NCBI GenBank assembly: GCA_027009605.1
Contig: JALVCY010000203.1
Coordinates: forward strand, 1-38,106
Source of the DNA: Saprospiraceae bacterium
GTDB taxonomy: Bacteria; Bacteroidota; Bacteroidia; Chitinophagales; Saprospiraceae
Length of the DNA: 38,106 nucleotides
Reading direction: 5' to 3'
Both the position numbers and the translations under genes were made by a program. Of the stretch, positions 7,247-15,999 are shown piece by piece. Below the pieces are notes generated by a model. That model was not told the origin of the DNA. It worked only from the letters and a program-made list of their open reading frames with translations, and did not search any database. Each line of letters begins with the position of its first letter. Position 1 is the stretch's first letter.

Positions 7247-7990
7247 TTGTTTTTGAATCAAATCAAATTATCTACTGTGGGTAGTCCCAAGACAGCGTGG
7301 AGTAAAAAAGAGTGGCGAAAATTGGCCTTTCCAATTGGATTCTTAATCCTAATTTGGGTCATTCACATTGTCAAAGTGGTCGGTGGGTATGAGTTGGGTC
7401 TCTATTTTGGTCTAAAGCCTTTGTCCGTGCCTAGAATATCCGGTATTTTGACAAGTCCATTGATTCATGGGGATTGGGGGCATTTGTTTGGCAATACGTT
7501 GTCTTTTGCCGGTTTGAGCTTTTTTTTGTTCTATTTTTATCGGAAGATAGCCCTAAAAAGCTTTTTTTTGATATATTTTTTGACGGGTATCGGCGTCTGG
7601 CTTTTTGGGAAGGAGACCGCTTTTCATATTGGCGCAAGCGGTATCATATATGGGATGGCGGCCTTATTGTTTTGGACAGGTGTCTTTCGACGAAATGTTA
7701 GATCTATTGCCATCTCCTTAGTTGTTTTGACCTTGTATAGCGGGCTGTTTTACGGCTTTTTGCCCAAAGCTAGGATTTCGTATGAAAGTCATATCATAGG
7801 GGCTATCGCAGGTATTTTTGCTGCCTACTACTATAAGGACGAATTAGAAGATGCCGAGTCGGCCAAGCCGTCTCAGCCGGAAGGGGCTAAAAAGTTCTTT
7901 CTTCCGCGTGATATTTTTGCCAAAACAAAGTATGAACGGATGAGAGAAGAGCAGCAGCGCCGGCTGGAAGAAGGAGACACTGACCATTAA
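7247..7990 (+). CDS. Rhomboid family intramembrane serine protease
   Basis: Rhomboids cleave membrane proteins within the bilayer. Multiple hydrophobic segments are evident. The signature residues are all present: HGDWGHLFGN (74-83) supplying the oxyanion Asn and the conserved His, GASG (129-132) with the nucleophile Ser131, and SHIIGAIAG with His182 of the dyad. A charged tail of about 50 residues follows the last membrane segment. There is no ATG before the first membrane span, so translation must begin at TTG 7247, TTG 7253 or a nearby GTG. It lies 31 bases after pfkA. The substrate is unknown. Confidence 0.88.
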   Translation: MFLNQIKLSTVGSPKTAWSKKEWRKLAFPIGFLILIWVIHIVKVVGGYELGLYFGLKPLSVPRISGILTSPLIHGDWGHLFGNTLSFAGLSFFLFYFYRKIALKSFFLIYFLTGIGVWLFGKETAFHIGASGIIYGMAALLFWTGVFRRNVRSIAISLVVLTLYSGLFYGFLPKARISYESHIIGAIAGIFAAYYYKDELEDAESAKPSQPEGAKKFFLPRDIFAKTKYERMREEQQRRLEEGDTDH

Positions 7991-7999
7991 AAATCTGAA

Positions 8000-8281
8000 A
8001 TGAGATACACAAAAGGTACACTTAAGAAGGTAGAGACATTGCTGAAAGAAATCGGCTATACCATTCGATACGAAAAGGGCAGCTTTGTTTCGGGATATGC
8101 CATCGTAGAGCATCGTAAAATAGCCGTCATTAATCGTTTTTTTGATACAGAAGCACGAATCAATGCCCTTTCAGAGATTTTGTCCAGCATCGAAGTGGAT
8201 GAAAAGAGTTTGACCGAAGAGTCTTTGGATATGTACTATCTGTTGCAAGTGGCCAAAAAGAAATTAGAAGATGAAACGTAG
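8000..8281 (+). CDS. Small conserved-type hypothetical protein
   Basis: This 93-aa soluble protein starts MRYTKGTLKKVETLL and contains the block YEKGSFVSGYAIVEHRK followed by FFDTEARINALSEIL. I recall similar short proteins in other Bacteroidota next to metallo-hydrolase genes, but cannot name a function. No signal peptide or membrane segment is present. It begins 9 bases after the rhomboid gene. Its last 11 bases overlap the start of the downstream MBL-fold hydrolase, which suggests translational coupling. Confidence 0.75.
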   Translation: MRYTKGTLKKVETLLKEIGYTIRYEKGSFVSGYAIVEHRKIAVINRFFDTEARINALSEILSSIEVDEKSLTEESLDMYYLLQVAKKKLEDET

Positions 8282-9041
8282 TTTTACCTTCTTGGGGACC
8301 GGCACATCTCAAGGGGTGCCTGTGATTGGCTGTGATTGTGCCGTTTGCCAATCTTCAGACCCTCGGGACAAACGACTCCGTGTGGCCGGTTTAATTTCCT
8401 TTGGAGCGCATCGGATAGTGATTGATTCCGGGCCGGATTTTAGGCAGCAGATGCTTGCGCAAAAGGTCCATTCTATAGATGCTATCTTATTGACCCATGA
8501 ACATAATGATCATATCATTGGCTTGGATGATGTGCGGCCTATTTTTTTTCGCCGAAAGGCAGATATGCCCGTGTATGGCTTAGCCCGCGTCTTGGAAGAC
8601 GTGAAAGTTCGATTCAGTTATTGCTTTTCCGCAAATCCATATCCCGGAGTCCCTAGGTTTGCTCTCCATCCGATTGCTAAAGACCCGGTTTTTTCTATTG
8701 CCGGCTTGGATATTCAGCCTATAGAAGTGATTCATGGGCAATTGCCGATATTGGGTTTTCGATTTGATGGTTTGGTGTATATTACGGATGCCAAATATGT
8801 AAGCGAGACTGAGATGGCAAAGATTATCGGCTGTGATATACTCATTGTCAATGCCTTGCATAAGCATGAGCACCATTCTCATTTTAACTTGACCGAATCT
8901 TTAGCCTTTATAGAGAAAGTCAAGCCAAAGAAATCTTTTTTGATACACATGAGTCATATCATGGGCAAATACGAAACCATTAGCCGGCAATTACCGATAA
9001 ATGTACAGCTTGCTTATGATGGTTTGCAAATTGAGTTTTAG
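8271..9041 (+). CDS. PhnP-like MBL-fold metallo-hydrolase
   Basis: The 256-aa cytoplasmic protein has the metallo-beta-lactamase metal motif THEHNDH (75-81) and later His ligands in the HGQ and SLAFIEKVKPKKSFLIHMSH regions. Near the N-terminus, GTGTSQGVPVIGC and CDCAVC match the glycine and zinc-Cys region of PhnP-type phosphodiesterases. The likely activity is hydrolysis of a cyclic phosphodiester, but no phn genes are nearby, so the substrate is open. It overlaps the preceding small ORF by 11 bases. Confidence 0.85.
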   Translation: MKRSFTFLGTGTSQGVPVIGCDCAVCQSSDPRDKRLRVAGLISFGAHRIVIDSGPDFRQQMLAQKVHSIDAILLTHEHNDHIIGLDDVRPIFFRRKADMPVYGLARVLEDVKVRFSYCFSANPYPGVPRFALHPIAKDPVFSIAGLDIQPIEVIHGQLPILGFRFDGLVYITDAKYVSETEMAKIIGCDILIVNALHKHEHHSHFNLTESLAFIEKVKPKKSFLIHMSHIMGKYETISRQLPINVQLAYDGLQIEF

Positions 9042-9175
9042 CCCAAAAACCGACAAAAAAACAGTTTTGGGAAAAAAAGTGCTTCAAGTAGTAAAAAAAA
9101 GAAGCAGATTGATGAGATAATTACTATCTTCGCAAGCCTTCATTTTGTTTATTCTGCTAAACCCTTTCAAAAGAG

Positions 9176-10135
9176 TTGAAAAAACTAATATTTTTCTTTC
9201 TATTCTTTGCTACCGTGCTGCATGGCCAACAGGTGGAGCAGTATAGTTTTGCTATGCTCCATGATGGGTTGCGGAATCCGGCTGCTGTAGGGACTTCGGA
9301 ATCACTTCAAGCGGTGGGGCTAGTGCGCCAACAATGGGCGGGGTTTTCCGGCAGCCCGTCGAGTCAATACTTCTCCTTGGATATGCCGGTGGGTATCATG
9401 TCCGGTGGGGTTAGCACAGGTTTTCAGCAGACGAATATCGGGGCACATAAGATACAACGGATTCAATTAGGAATCAGCTATCAAAAGGTAGTAGGGGATG
9501 ATGCTTTTGTGGCCATCGGTACTCGAGGCGGGTTGCTTAGGATTGAGTATGACGGCTCCAAGCTGCGTACACCGGGTGGTGATTATGGCAATGGGCAAGT
9601 GAACCACCATGATGTTTTGTTGAGTTCGGTGCCTTTCTCGGGCAACACTTATACCGTTGATTTTGGATTGTATAGCCGTTATCGTAACTTAGGTATAGGG
9701 GTTTCTGTGCTCAATGCCCTTGCGGGAAAAGCCAAAATAGATCCATTGTCTATCCCGATAGAACGGCATTATTTTGCGCAAGCTAATTATAAGTTAGAAG
9801 TATCCAGTGCCATCAGTTTGCAATTAAGGCTGCAAGCTTACGCAAATAATAAAATAGTACAAAGTCAAGCGATGGTCATGGGCGTGTGGAATGGGGTCTA
9901 TTCACTAGGCATCAGTTTGCGTGGGATAGAGAAAAAGACAAGAGAGTCCGTAGGAGGAATAGCAGGAATTAGGCTAAATGAGCACTTTCAGCTTTTTTAT
10001 TCCTACGAATACAATATTTTGCCGCTCAGAACGGTTTTTGATGCGAACCACGAAGTAGCAGTGGTCTATACGCTAAATAAAAAATTAGGGGAAGGACGGC
10101 TGCCAAAAGTGATTTATAATCCCCGTTACTTTTAG
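9176..10135 (+). CDS. T9SS type IX secretion membrane protein, PorP/SprF family
   Basis: Proteins of this family are outer-membrane barrels tied to the type IX secretion and gliding machinery. The 319-aa protein starts at TTG (9176) and has a signal peptide KKLIFFFLFFATVLHGQ. The mature N-terminus QYSFAMLHDGLRNPAAVGT fits the family's characteristic opening. Later barrel-like strands include GVYSLGISLRG and FQLFYSYEYNI. Its position directly before gldKLMN matches the porP-porK-porL-porM-porN order of Porphyromonas gingivalis. No ATG lies at a suitable place before the signal peptide. A weak -7-like TATCTTCG lies at 9125-9132. Confidence 0.9.
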   Translation: MKKLIFFFLFFATVLHGQQVEQYSFAMLHDGLRNPAAVGTSESLQAVGLVRQQWAGFSGSPSSQYFSLDMPVGIMSGGVSTGFQQTNIGAHKIQRIQLGISYQKVVGDDAFVAIGTRGGLLRIEYDGSKLRTPGGDYGNGQVNHHDVLLSSVPFSGNTYTVDFGLYSRYRNLGIGVSVLNALAGKAKIDPLSIPIERHYFAQANYKLEVSSAISLQLRLQAYANNKIVQSQAMVMGVWNGVYSLGISLRGIEKKTRESVGGIAGIRLNEHFQLFYSYEYNILPLRTVFDANHEVAVVYTLNKKLGEGRLPKVIYNPRYF

Positions 10136-10220
10136 CAGGTTTAGCGCAAATATCTTGTTGAAAGAGAATATTGGTACGAATATTGTCGTTTGGAATGCGG
10201 AAGATTTGCAAAATAATTAT

Positions 10221-10228
10221 TACTTTTG
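10221..10228 (+). promoter_or_regulatory. Predicted -7 box before gldK
   Basis: TACTTTTG is a full match to TAnnTTTG and lies about 100 bases before the gldK start in the 190-base gap after porP/sprF. There is a TTTG only 12 bases upstream, which is closer than the usual -33 spacing. gldK may therefore have its own promoter. Confidence 0.45.
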
Positions 10229-10325
10229 CTTTTCTTTTGTTGGTTTTAAAGTTCTAGCTTGGTCTTTAACCGGCAAAACGTACACATTCCAGTAATTTTA
10301 AAATGTGAAAATTAGGGTGTCAAAA

Positions 10326-11567
10326 ATGAGAAATTTAACTAAGTTTTTAATGGTTGGTCTAGTACTAACAATTGGCCTGTCTTCATGTGGCCGCAAAGGA
10401 AACGGACAGCTTGTCGGAGTACTGGATCGTCCATCTTGGAAAGGTATTAATCCTTATGGAATGGAGAATGTGCCATCCGGAAGATTGCACATCGGTGCAA
10501 GTGATGAAGATATTACAGGGACCATGATGGCTCGAAACAAAGCCATATCCATTAGTGGATTTTATATGGATGCCACCGAAATCACCAATAATGAGTATCG
10601 GCAGTTTGTGGATTGGGTTAGAGACTCTATCGCACATGCTATGATGGATCATTTTATTGAAGATGATAATGGAAATACATACATTGATTGGGATCAAGAC
10701 TTGGATTATACCGATGAAACTTTGGAAGATATGTTTTATCAAGGAGATGACCGTTTTGCCGGACAACGGGAAATGGACGTCTCTCAACTAAAATTCGAGT
10801 ATCAATGGAAAGATTGGAAAGGAATGGCACATGCCAGACCGGATCAGTCTAGAACCGATTTTCTCCATAAAGAAGAGGTCAATATTTATCCGGACACATT
10901 GGTTTGGATTCGTGACTTTGCTTATTCTTATAATGAGCCGATGACACGTAACTATTTTTGGCATCCGGCGTTTGATGACTATCCTGTAGTTGGTGTTAGC
11001 TGGAAGACAGCTAGAGCATTCTCCTACTGGCGAACATTACTGTGGAATTCTTATGGCGGAAATGGTGCGCTAAATTCAGAAGATTTTAGATTACCTTTTG
11101 AGCATGAATGGGAATATGCGGCTCGCGGTGGACACGATTTGGTCAGATTCCCTTGGGGAGATTATTATCTAAGAAACTCTAAAGGCTGCTTGTTGGCCAA
11201 CTTTAAGCCGGGTAGAGGTAATTATCCTGAAGATGGTGGGCTCTATACCGTAAAGGCAGATGCTTATTATCCAAATGATTTTGGACTGTATAATATGGCC
11301 GGTAATGTAGCGGAGTGGACAGAGTCTGCGTTCTATGAGAACTCTTATTCTTTCATTCATGATTTGAATCCGGACGTGAGATTTGCAGCGGACGAAGATG
11401 CTCCCGAAGCACAAAAGAGAAAAGTTGTCCGTGGTGGCTCATGGAAAGATGTGGGGTACTTCTTGGAAACAGGAACCCGCTCTTGGGAATTCCAAGATAC
11501 TACGAAGTCATACATTGGATTCCGTTGTGCCTTGTCTTTCTTAGGACGTTCGGCCAAGGACTTTTAA
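10326..11567 (+). CDS. gldK: T9SS ring lipoprotein GldK/PorK
   Basis: GldK/PorK forms, with GldN/PorN, the periplasmic ring below the outer membrane in T9SS. I place the start at ATG 10326 and not at the track's GTG 10305, because it gives a clean lipoprotein signal: a basic start, a hydrophobic core and the lipobox LSSC. The mature protein (413 aa in all) has the formylglycine-generating-enzyme-like sulfatase-modifying fold: GFYMDATEITNNEYRQF near the front, YAARGG in the middle, and RGGSW plus GFRCAL at the end. The paired catalytic cysteines of true FGE are not apparent, which fits a structural role. Confidence 0.94.
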   Translation: MRNLTKFLMVGLVLTIGLSSCGRKGNGQLVGVLDRPSWKGINPYGMENVPSGRLHIGASDEDITGTMMARNKAISISGFYMDATEITNNEYRQFVDWVRDSIAHAMMDHFIEDDNGNTYIDWDQDLDYTDETLEDMFYQGDDRFAGQREMDVSQLKFEYQWKDWKGMAHARPDQSRTDFLHKEEVNIYPDTLVWIRDFAYSYNEPMTRNYFWHPAFDDYPVVGVSWKTARAFSYWRTLLWNSYGGNGALNSEDFRLPFEHEWEYAARGGHDLVRFPWGDYYLRNSKGCLLANFKPGRGNYPEDGGLYTVKADAYYPNDFGLYNMAGNVAEWTESAFYENSYSFIHDLNPDVRFAADEDAPEAQKRKVVRGGSWKDVGYFLETGTRSWEFQDTTKSYIGFRCALSFLGRSAKDF

Positions 11568-11604
11568 TCGAATACATCAGTGATGTTTTAGCAGAATTAG
11601 AGAA

Positions 11605-11627
11605 AATGGGGAGTTCTGCTCCCCATT
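11605..11627. other. Intergenic hairpin between gldK and gldL
   Basis: AATGGGGAG pairs perfectly with CTCCCCATT around the loop TTCTG, and outer AGCAGAAT/ATTCTGCT segments can extend the structure. No U-tract follows, so it is more likely an RNA-processing or stability element, or a weak attenuator, than a strong terminator. Confidence 0.5.
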
Positions 11628-11680
11628 CTGCTGAAATTTGTTCATATTTTCACAAAAAAACATACTTTTCTTGCTGTACA

Positions 11681-11711
11681 TGTGGCAATTAGCCAATTTT
11701 GTGTACATTTG
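11681..11711 (+). promoter_or_regulatory. Predicted promoter for gldLMN
   Basis: TACATTTG at 11704-11711 is a perfect TAnnTTTG -7 box, with TGTG (three of four matches to TTTG) 19 bases upstream. Both elements sit within two copies of a 13-bp direct repeat (TGTACATGTGGCA at 11675-11687, TGTACATTTGGCA at 11702-11714). It lies about 40 bases before gldL. Confidence 0.5.
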
Positions 11712-11749
11712 GCATTGGAAATTAATTTGTAACCGAAAAATTTTAAAAA

Positions 11750-12328
11750 ATGAGTTTTCTTCATTCAAAGGGGTTTAAGTACCTAAAGAATTTAATTATT
11801 GGGGTTGGGGCATCAGTTGTACTTCTTGGTGCACTTTTCAAAATCTTGCACTGGCCTCATGCGACAGAAATGCTAACTGCCGGAATGATGACAGAAGCAT
11901 TTATCTTCTTTTTCCTTGGGATTATTGGGCCGGAGCCTGATTACTATTGGGAAAAGCTTTATCCCGGATTGAATCAATATGATGGGGATGTGACTCCTTT
12001 AGTCGCCGGTGCTTCCGGTGGAGGTCTGGGAGGTGAAGCTGTCGAAGAAAAACTAGGCGGTATGCTTAGTGAGCTTCAAATCATGTCTAAGAGTATGTCT
12101 TCTCTAAAGGCATTGCAGGAGGTGGACTTCTCCGGTACGTCCGAACAAATCAAAGCAATGGGCGGCTTTTATGCTAAGCTGAATGAAGCCATGTCCAATC
12201 TGGCAGATTCTGTCGAAGACGCTAAGCGTTATAAAGAAGAAATGAAATCACTTAACCAAAACCTTGGTTCTTTGAATAGTGTGTATGGTAATATGTTGAA
12301 TGCGATGAATCCTAATCGTCAGGCATAA
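11750..12328 (+). CDS. gldL: T9SS inner-membrane motor protein GldL/PorL
   Basis: GldL surrounds GldM in the inner membrane and is thought to use proton flow to drive T9SS secretion and gliding. The 192-aa protein has two N-terminal membrane spans (about 13-32 and 41-60). The second contains Glu49, the position of the intramembrane Glu important in Flavobacterium johnsoniae GldL. A cytoplasmic tail follows with Gly-rich and helical segments (MLSELQIMSKSMSSLKAL, and a coiled-coil-like end). GldL/M/N are consecutive, so one transcript is likely. Confidence 0.95.
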   Translation: MSFLHSKGFKYLKNLIIGVGASVVLLGALFKILHWPHATEMLTAGMMTEAFIFFFLGIIGPEPDYYWEKLYPGLNQYDGDVTPLVAGASGGGLGGEAVEEKLGGMLSELQIMSKSMSSLKALQEVDFSGTSEQIKAMGGFYAKLNEAMSNLADSVEDAKRYKEEMKSLNQNLGSLNSVYGNMLNAMNPNRQA

Positions 12329-12374
12329 GCCATTTCAATCGAAATAATTCTCTCAAATTAAAAACGATTAACCT

Positions 12375-13922
12375 ATGTCAATACCAAAGGAGCCGCGACA
12401 GTTAATGATTAACTTAATGTACTTAGTTCTGACAGCAATGTTGGCTTTGAGTGCGTCTGCGGAAATATTTAATGCCTTTTTCAAACTGGATAAAGGAAAT
12501 ATAAAAAGTGGTCAGATTGTCACATCCAGCAATGGGGAGATAAAGAAAATCATTGATAAACAAGCTGATACCTACAAAACGGATGAAAATAAGGCCTACA
12601 AACAGAAGGCAGACCAGGTCATCAGTATGGCGAATGATTTTAACCAATACATTGAAGACTTGAGAAATCGCTTGATTGAAGAGTCAGGGGGGGTTGATGA
12701 AGAGACGAACCTGCCGGTTGGATACAAAGACCAAAGTGTACCTACAAGAATCTTAGTAGGGATGGATCCTTCTGATGATTCTGAAGGTATGAAGCTAAAA
12801 GCGAAGATTGATGAAGTCCGGGCTCAGTTGTTGGGTCTTGTTGATGAAAAGGATAGAGCGAGCTTTGAAAGCGCTTTACCTCTAAAAACGGAGCCTATAC
12901 CGGAAAAAACGGAGAAGAAAAACTGGGCGGATTATAACTTCTACCAAATGCCCGTAGCAGCGGTGTTGCCTATGCTGTCTAAGTTTCAGGTGGATGCAAA
13001 GTCATCGGCTACTGCTTTGCTTAACTACTTTTTGAATAAAGTAAAAGGAGAAACCATCGTCATGGACAAGTATAACGTGGTAGCTAAAGCGCCTAAGGGA
13101 TACTTGTTGGAAGGTCAGAAATATACTGCTGAAATCTTTTTGAGTGCGTATTCTTCTCAGGTAAAGAATATGACCATTAAGGTCGATGGAAAGAGTTTGC
13201 CGGTAAAGGATGGTAAAGCACAATTCTCTGAAACTGCCGGAAGAATTGGGACGCACAAACACACTGTGGCGATTACTTTGACGAATCCCTTGACCGGAAA
13301 AGCGGAAACGACCAAAGGAGAATTTGCTTACGAAGTAGGACAAAAATCAGTAGCCGTGGCTGCGGATAAGATGAATGTGTTTTATGTAGGGGTGGACAAT
13401 CCGGTGACGGTATCTGCGGCAGGAATTGAGACAAGTAAATTAAAAGTCTCTGCTCCCGGTTTAGGAATCAAGAAGACAGGTAAAAGCTCTTATGTAGTAC
13501 ATCCTACCCGCCCGATGAAAGAAGCTTATATCATTGTTACCGGTGGAGATAAGCCGGTGAAGAAGAAGTTTAGAGTCAAGAAGATTCCTGATCCGGTACC
13601 TATGATGGGTACAGGGCCTACCGCACGCGGTGGACGTATAGGAAGTGGAACTATGAAAGCCCAGCCCGGTATTCGAGCGGAGTTGGTTGGGTTTGACTTT
13701 GACGCAAGATGTAAGATACAAGGCTATGAATTTACCTACCAGAAGAAAAGACAAGATCCTGTGCCGATTATAGTGAAAGGAGAGCGTTTTAGTCCACAGG
13801 CAAAGAGAATGGTCATGGCTGCGAAACCTGGAGATGTCTATTACTTTGATAAAATCAAAGCAAGATGTCCGGGGGATAAGGCCGGTCGCCCTATAGGATC
13901 TATGGTCTTCAAAATAAAGTAA
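12375..13922 (+). CDS. gldM: T9SS motor shaft protein GldM/PorM
   Basis: GldM has one N-terminal membrane helix and a long dimeric periplasmic rod that links the GldL motor to the GldK/GldN ring. The 515-aa protein starts MSIPKEPRQLMINLMYLVLT. Arg8 in PRQ matches the conserved Arg that partners the GldL Glu in the family. The membrane segment spans about 12-30, and extended beta-rich domains fill the rest (e.g. YNVVAKAPKGYLLEGQKY near residue 235). It begins 46 bases after gldL. Confidence 0.95.
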   Translation: MSIPKEPRQLMINLMYLVLTAMLALSASAEIFNAFFKLDKGNIKSGQIVTSSNGEIKKIIDKQADTYKTDENKAYKQKADQVISMANDFNQYIEDLRNRLIEESGGVDEETNLPVGYKDQSVPTRILVGMDPSDDSEGMKLKAKIDEVRAQLLGLVDEKDRASFESALPLKTEPIPEKTEKKNWADYNFYQMPVAAVLPMLSKFQVDAKSSATALLNYFLNKVKGETIVMDKYNVVAKAPKGYLLEGQKYTAEIFLSAYSSQVKNMTIKVDGKSLPVKDGKAQFSETAGRIGTHKHTVAITLTNPLTGKAETTKGEFAYEVGQKSVAVAADKMNVFYVGVDNPVTVSAAGIETSKLKVSAPGLGIKKTGKSSYVVHPTRPMKEAYIIVTGGDKPVKKKFRVKKIPDPVPMMGTGPTARGGRIGSGTMKAQPGIRAELVGFDFDARCKIQGYEFTYQKKRQDPVPIIVKGERFSPQAKRMVMAAKPGDVYYFDKIKARCPGDKAGRPIGSMVFKIK

Positions 13923-13974
13923 CATCAAAATTCGTTTAGGTAATCTAAACACAGATAAATAAATAATTGAGAAA

Positions 13975-14844
13975 ATGAAGATGCTAAAATTGATTTTGCC
14001 ATTATTCGTGGTTGCTTTTTTGTCCACAGGACTTTATGCCCAAGATGCAGAAAGTGTAAAAACCGAGACATCAGATTTGGATTATCCGGACAAGCCTTTG
14101 GATGATGTTGTAGAGCGCAAATTGATAGGAGAAAAGAGAATCCTGCCCTATGAAGCTTTGCGTGAAGGAGACATCTTGTGGTCAAAAAAAATCTGGAGGG
14201 TCATAGATGTGAGAGAGAAAATGAATCTGAGCTTTGCTTATCCGGAGAAGCCTTTCTTTTCTATCATTGTGGATGGATTGAAGGATGGTGCTCTCACAGC
14301 GTATAGTGTGCTGGATGATAAGTTTTCTAATCCCATCTCCAGTGCTGATGTTGAAGAAATGCTCTTTTTTGCAGATACATCCTATGTTGTGGATCCGGAT
14401 ACCTATGAAGAGAAAATGGTCGTCACAAGGAATGAAACAAATCCGGAAGACGTAAAGCGTTTTAGAATTAAGGAAATGTGGTTCTTTGATGCGGAGTCCT
14501 CTACCATGAGAGTGCGAATCCTTGGGATTGCTCCGATTATTGACAAATTGGATGAGAATGGTAATTTTTTAAGAGAGCAACCGCTATTTTGGATTTATTA
14601 TCCGGATTCCCGGGAATGGTTTGCCAAGTATCGAGTAGCTAACTTTGAAGGGAATGAAGCCAGTCCAATTTCTTGGGAAGATTTGTTGGAGATGAGATTC
14701 TTCTCCAGTTATATTATCAAGGAGTCTAATAACCGGGATCGAAGGATTGCGGACTACATGACAAATGGTGTCGATGCCTTGTTAGAAGGTCAGAAAATCA
14801 AGAATTCCATCTTCAATTATGAGCAAGATCTTTGGTCTTACTAG
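13975..14844 (+). CDS. gldN: T9SS ring protein GldN/PorN
   Basis: GldN is the periplasmic partner of GldK in the T9SS ring. The 289-aa protein has a signal peptide ending in LSTGLYAQD. The mature domain contains the family block IWRVIDVREKMNLSFAYPEKPF and the later EMWFFDAESSTMRVRILGIAP, WIYYPDSREWFA and WEDLLEMRFFSSYIIKESN. It lies 52 bases after gldM and is the last gene before a terminator, so it closes the T9SS operon. Confidence 0.95.
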   Translation: MKMLKLILPLFVVAFLSTGLYAQDAESVKTETSDLDYPDKPLDDVVERKLIGEKRILPYEALREGDILWSKKIWRVIDVREKMNLSFAYPEKPFFSIIVDGLKDGALTAYSVLDDKFSNPISSADVEEMLFFADTSYVVDPDTYEEKMVVTRNETNPEDVKRFRIKEMWFFDAESSTMRVRILGIAPIIDKLDENGNFLREQPLFWIYYPDSREWFAKYRVANFEGNEASPISWEDLLEMRFFSSYIIKESNNRDRRIADYMTNGVDALLEGQKIKNSIFNYEQDLWSY

Positions 14845-14887
14845 TCTCAAAATGAAAGTGATATTTTCCCTTAGTGGGAAGTAAAAC

Positions 14888-14920
14888 AAAAGGAGTAGCT
14901 GCTTAGCTGCTCCTTTTTTT
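14888..14920 (+). terminator. Rho-independent terminator after gldN
   Basis: AAAGGAGTAGCT pairs with AGCTGCTCCTTT (one G-U pair) around the loop GCTT, followed by a run of T. It separates the T9SS operon from the ribosomal super-operon. Confidence 0.88.
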
Positions 14921-15059
14921 ATTGGTTTTGATTAAATTACCTAGATGTAGGGGCCAATTTATTTTCTTTTTTAAAGGGGCTGAGCTAGCTGTAAGTTACT
15001 GATAATCAAATAGTTGTAAAAACACACGTGGAGAGAATCTTTTTTTTTTGAAAAATAAG

Positions 15060-15090
15060 TTTCATCTTATCAGAAAAAATAGTACCTTTG
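15060..15090 (+). promoter_or_regulatory. Predicted promoter of the str-S10-spc-alpha super-operon
   Basis: TACCTTTG at 15083-15090 is a perfect TAnnTTTG -7 box. TTTC at 15060-15063, one mismatch from TTTG, lies 19 bases upstream. The box is about 50 bases before the rpsL start and downstream of the gldN terminator. Confidence 0.65.
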
Positions 15091-15139
15091 CATTCGCTTT
15101 TTTAACAAGGTGGTTTGTCCACTAATTAAGAATTACTTT

Positions 15140-15514
15140 ATGCCAACAATTAACCAATTAGTTCGTAAAAGCCGCAAGAAGATCGTCATGGCGAGCAAGT
15201 CTAGGGCTTTGGATAGTTGTCCCCAAAAACGGGGCGTGTGCACAAGAGTGTACACCACAACACCAAAGAAACCAAACTCCGCCTTGAGAAAGGTCGCCAA
15301 GGTGAAATTGACCAACGGAATTGAGGTGATTGCTTATATCCCCGGTGAAGGTCACAACCTTCAAGAACACTCCATCGTGCTGATTAGAGGGGGGAGAGTA
15401 AAGGATTTGCCGGGTGTAAGATATACCGTGGTAAGAGGCGCATTGGATACAGCGGGTGTAGATGATAGAAAACAAAGTCGTTCAAAATATGGCACAAAGC
15501 GGCCTAAAAAATAA
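15140..15514 (+). CDS. rpsL: Ribosomal protein uS12
   Basis: uS12 lies at the 30S decoding centre and controls accuracy. I start at ATG 15140 ([10 protein letters not shown]), not at the track's 15110, because this gives the standard 124 aa. The decoding loop [11 protein letters not shown] and the loop [11 protein letters not shown] are intact. Lys43 and Lys88, positions mutated in streptomycin resistance in other bacteria, are unchanged here. It is the first gene of the super-operon and is followed 9 bases later by rpsG. Confidence 0.97.
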   Translation: MPTINQLVRKSRKKIVMASKSRALDSCPQKRGVCTRVYTTTPKKPNSALRKVAKVKLTNGIEVIAYIPGEGHNLQEHSIVLIRGGRVKDLPGVRYTVVRGALDTAGVDDRKQSRSKYGTKRPKK

Positions 15515-15523
15515 TCTGAAAAG

Positions 15524-15991
15524 ATGAGAAAAAGAAAACCAAAAGTAAGGTATCTCGCTCCGGATCCACGGTACAATGACCAGATGGTTACTCGTTTTGT
15601 TAATAACTTGATGCTTGAAGGTAAAAAAAGCTTGGCTTTTAAAATCTTTTACGATGCTATGGATATCGTCAAAGAAAAGACTTCTGAAAACGAATTGGAA
15701 ATCTGGAGAAAAGCGTTGAACAATGTGATGCCACAAGTGGAAGTGAGAAGCAGAAGAATTGGTGGAGCGACCTTTCAGATTCCGGTTGAATTGCCGGCTA
15801 GACGTAAAGTGACCGTCGGGATGAAATGGTTAATTACTTTTGCGCGTAAGCGTGGAGGACGAGGAATGGCTGAAAAATTAGCTAACGAAGTGATGGCTGC
15901 AGCAAAAGGAGAAGGCGCCGCAGTAAAGAGAAGAGAAGATGTACACAAAATGGCTGAATCGAACAGAGCGTTTGCTCATTTTAAAGCATAA
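15524..15991 (+). CDS. rpsG: Ribosomal protein uS7
   Basis: uS7 nucleates assembly of the 30S head and lies near the E site. The 155-aa sequence includes [21 protein letters not shown] and the beta-hairpin region [18 protein letters not shown], and ends [13 protein letters not shown], all typical of the family. It lies between rpsL and fusA with 8-9 base gaps, the classical str order. Confidence 0.97.
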   Translation: MRKRKPKVRYLAPDPRYNDQMVTRFVNNLMLEGKKSLAFKIFYDAMDIVKEKTSENELEIWRKALNNVMPQVEVRSRRIGGATFQIPVELPARRKVTVGMKWLITFARKRGGRGMAEKLANEVMAAAKGEGAAVKRREDVHKMAESNRAFAHFKA

Positions 15992-15999
15992 TAGTAGAA

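Noticed and set aside
8271-9041. Part of a phosphonate (phn) operon
   Set aside because: Only the PhnP-like fold is present; no other phn genes are nearby.
11605-11627. Terminator between gldK and gldL
   Set aside because: The hairpin has no U-tract, so I did not call it a terminator.
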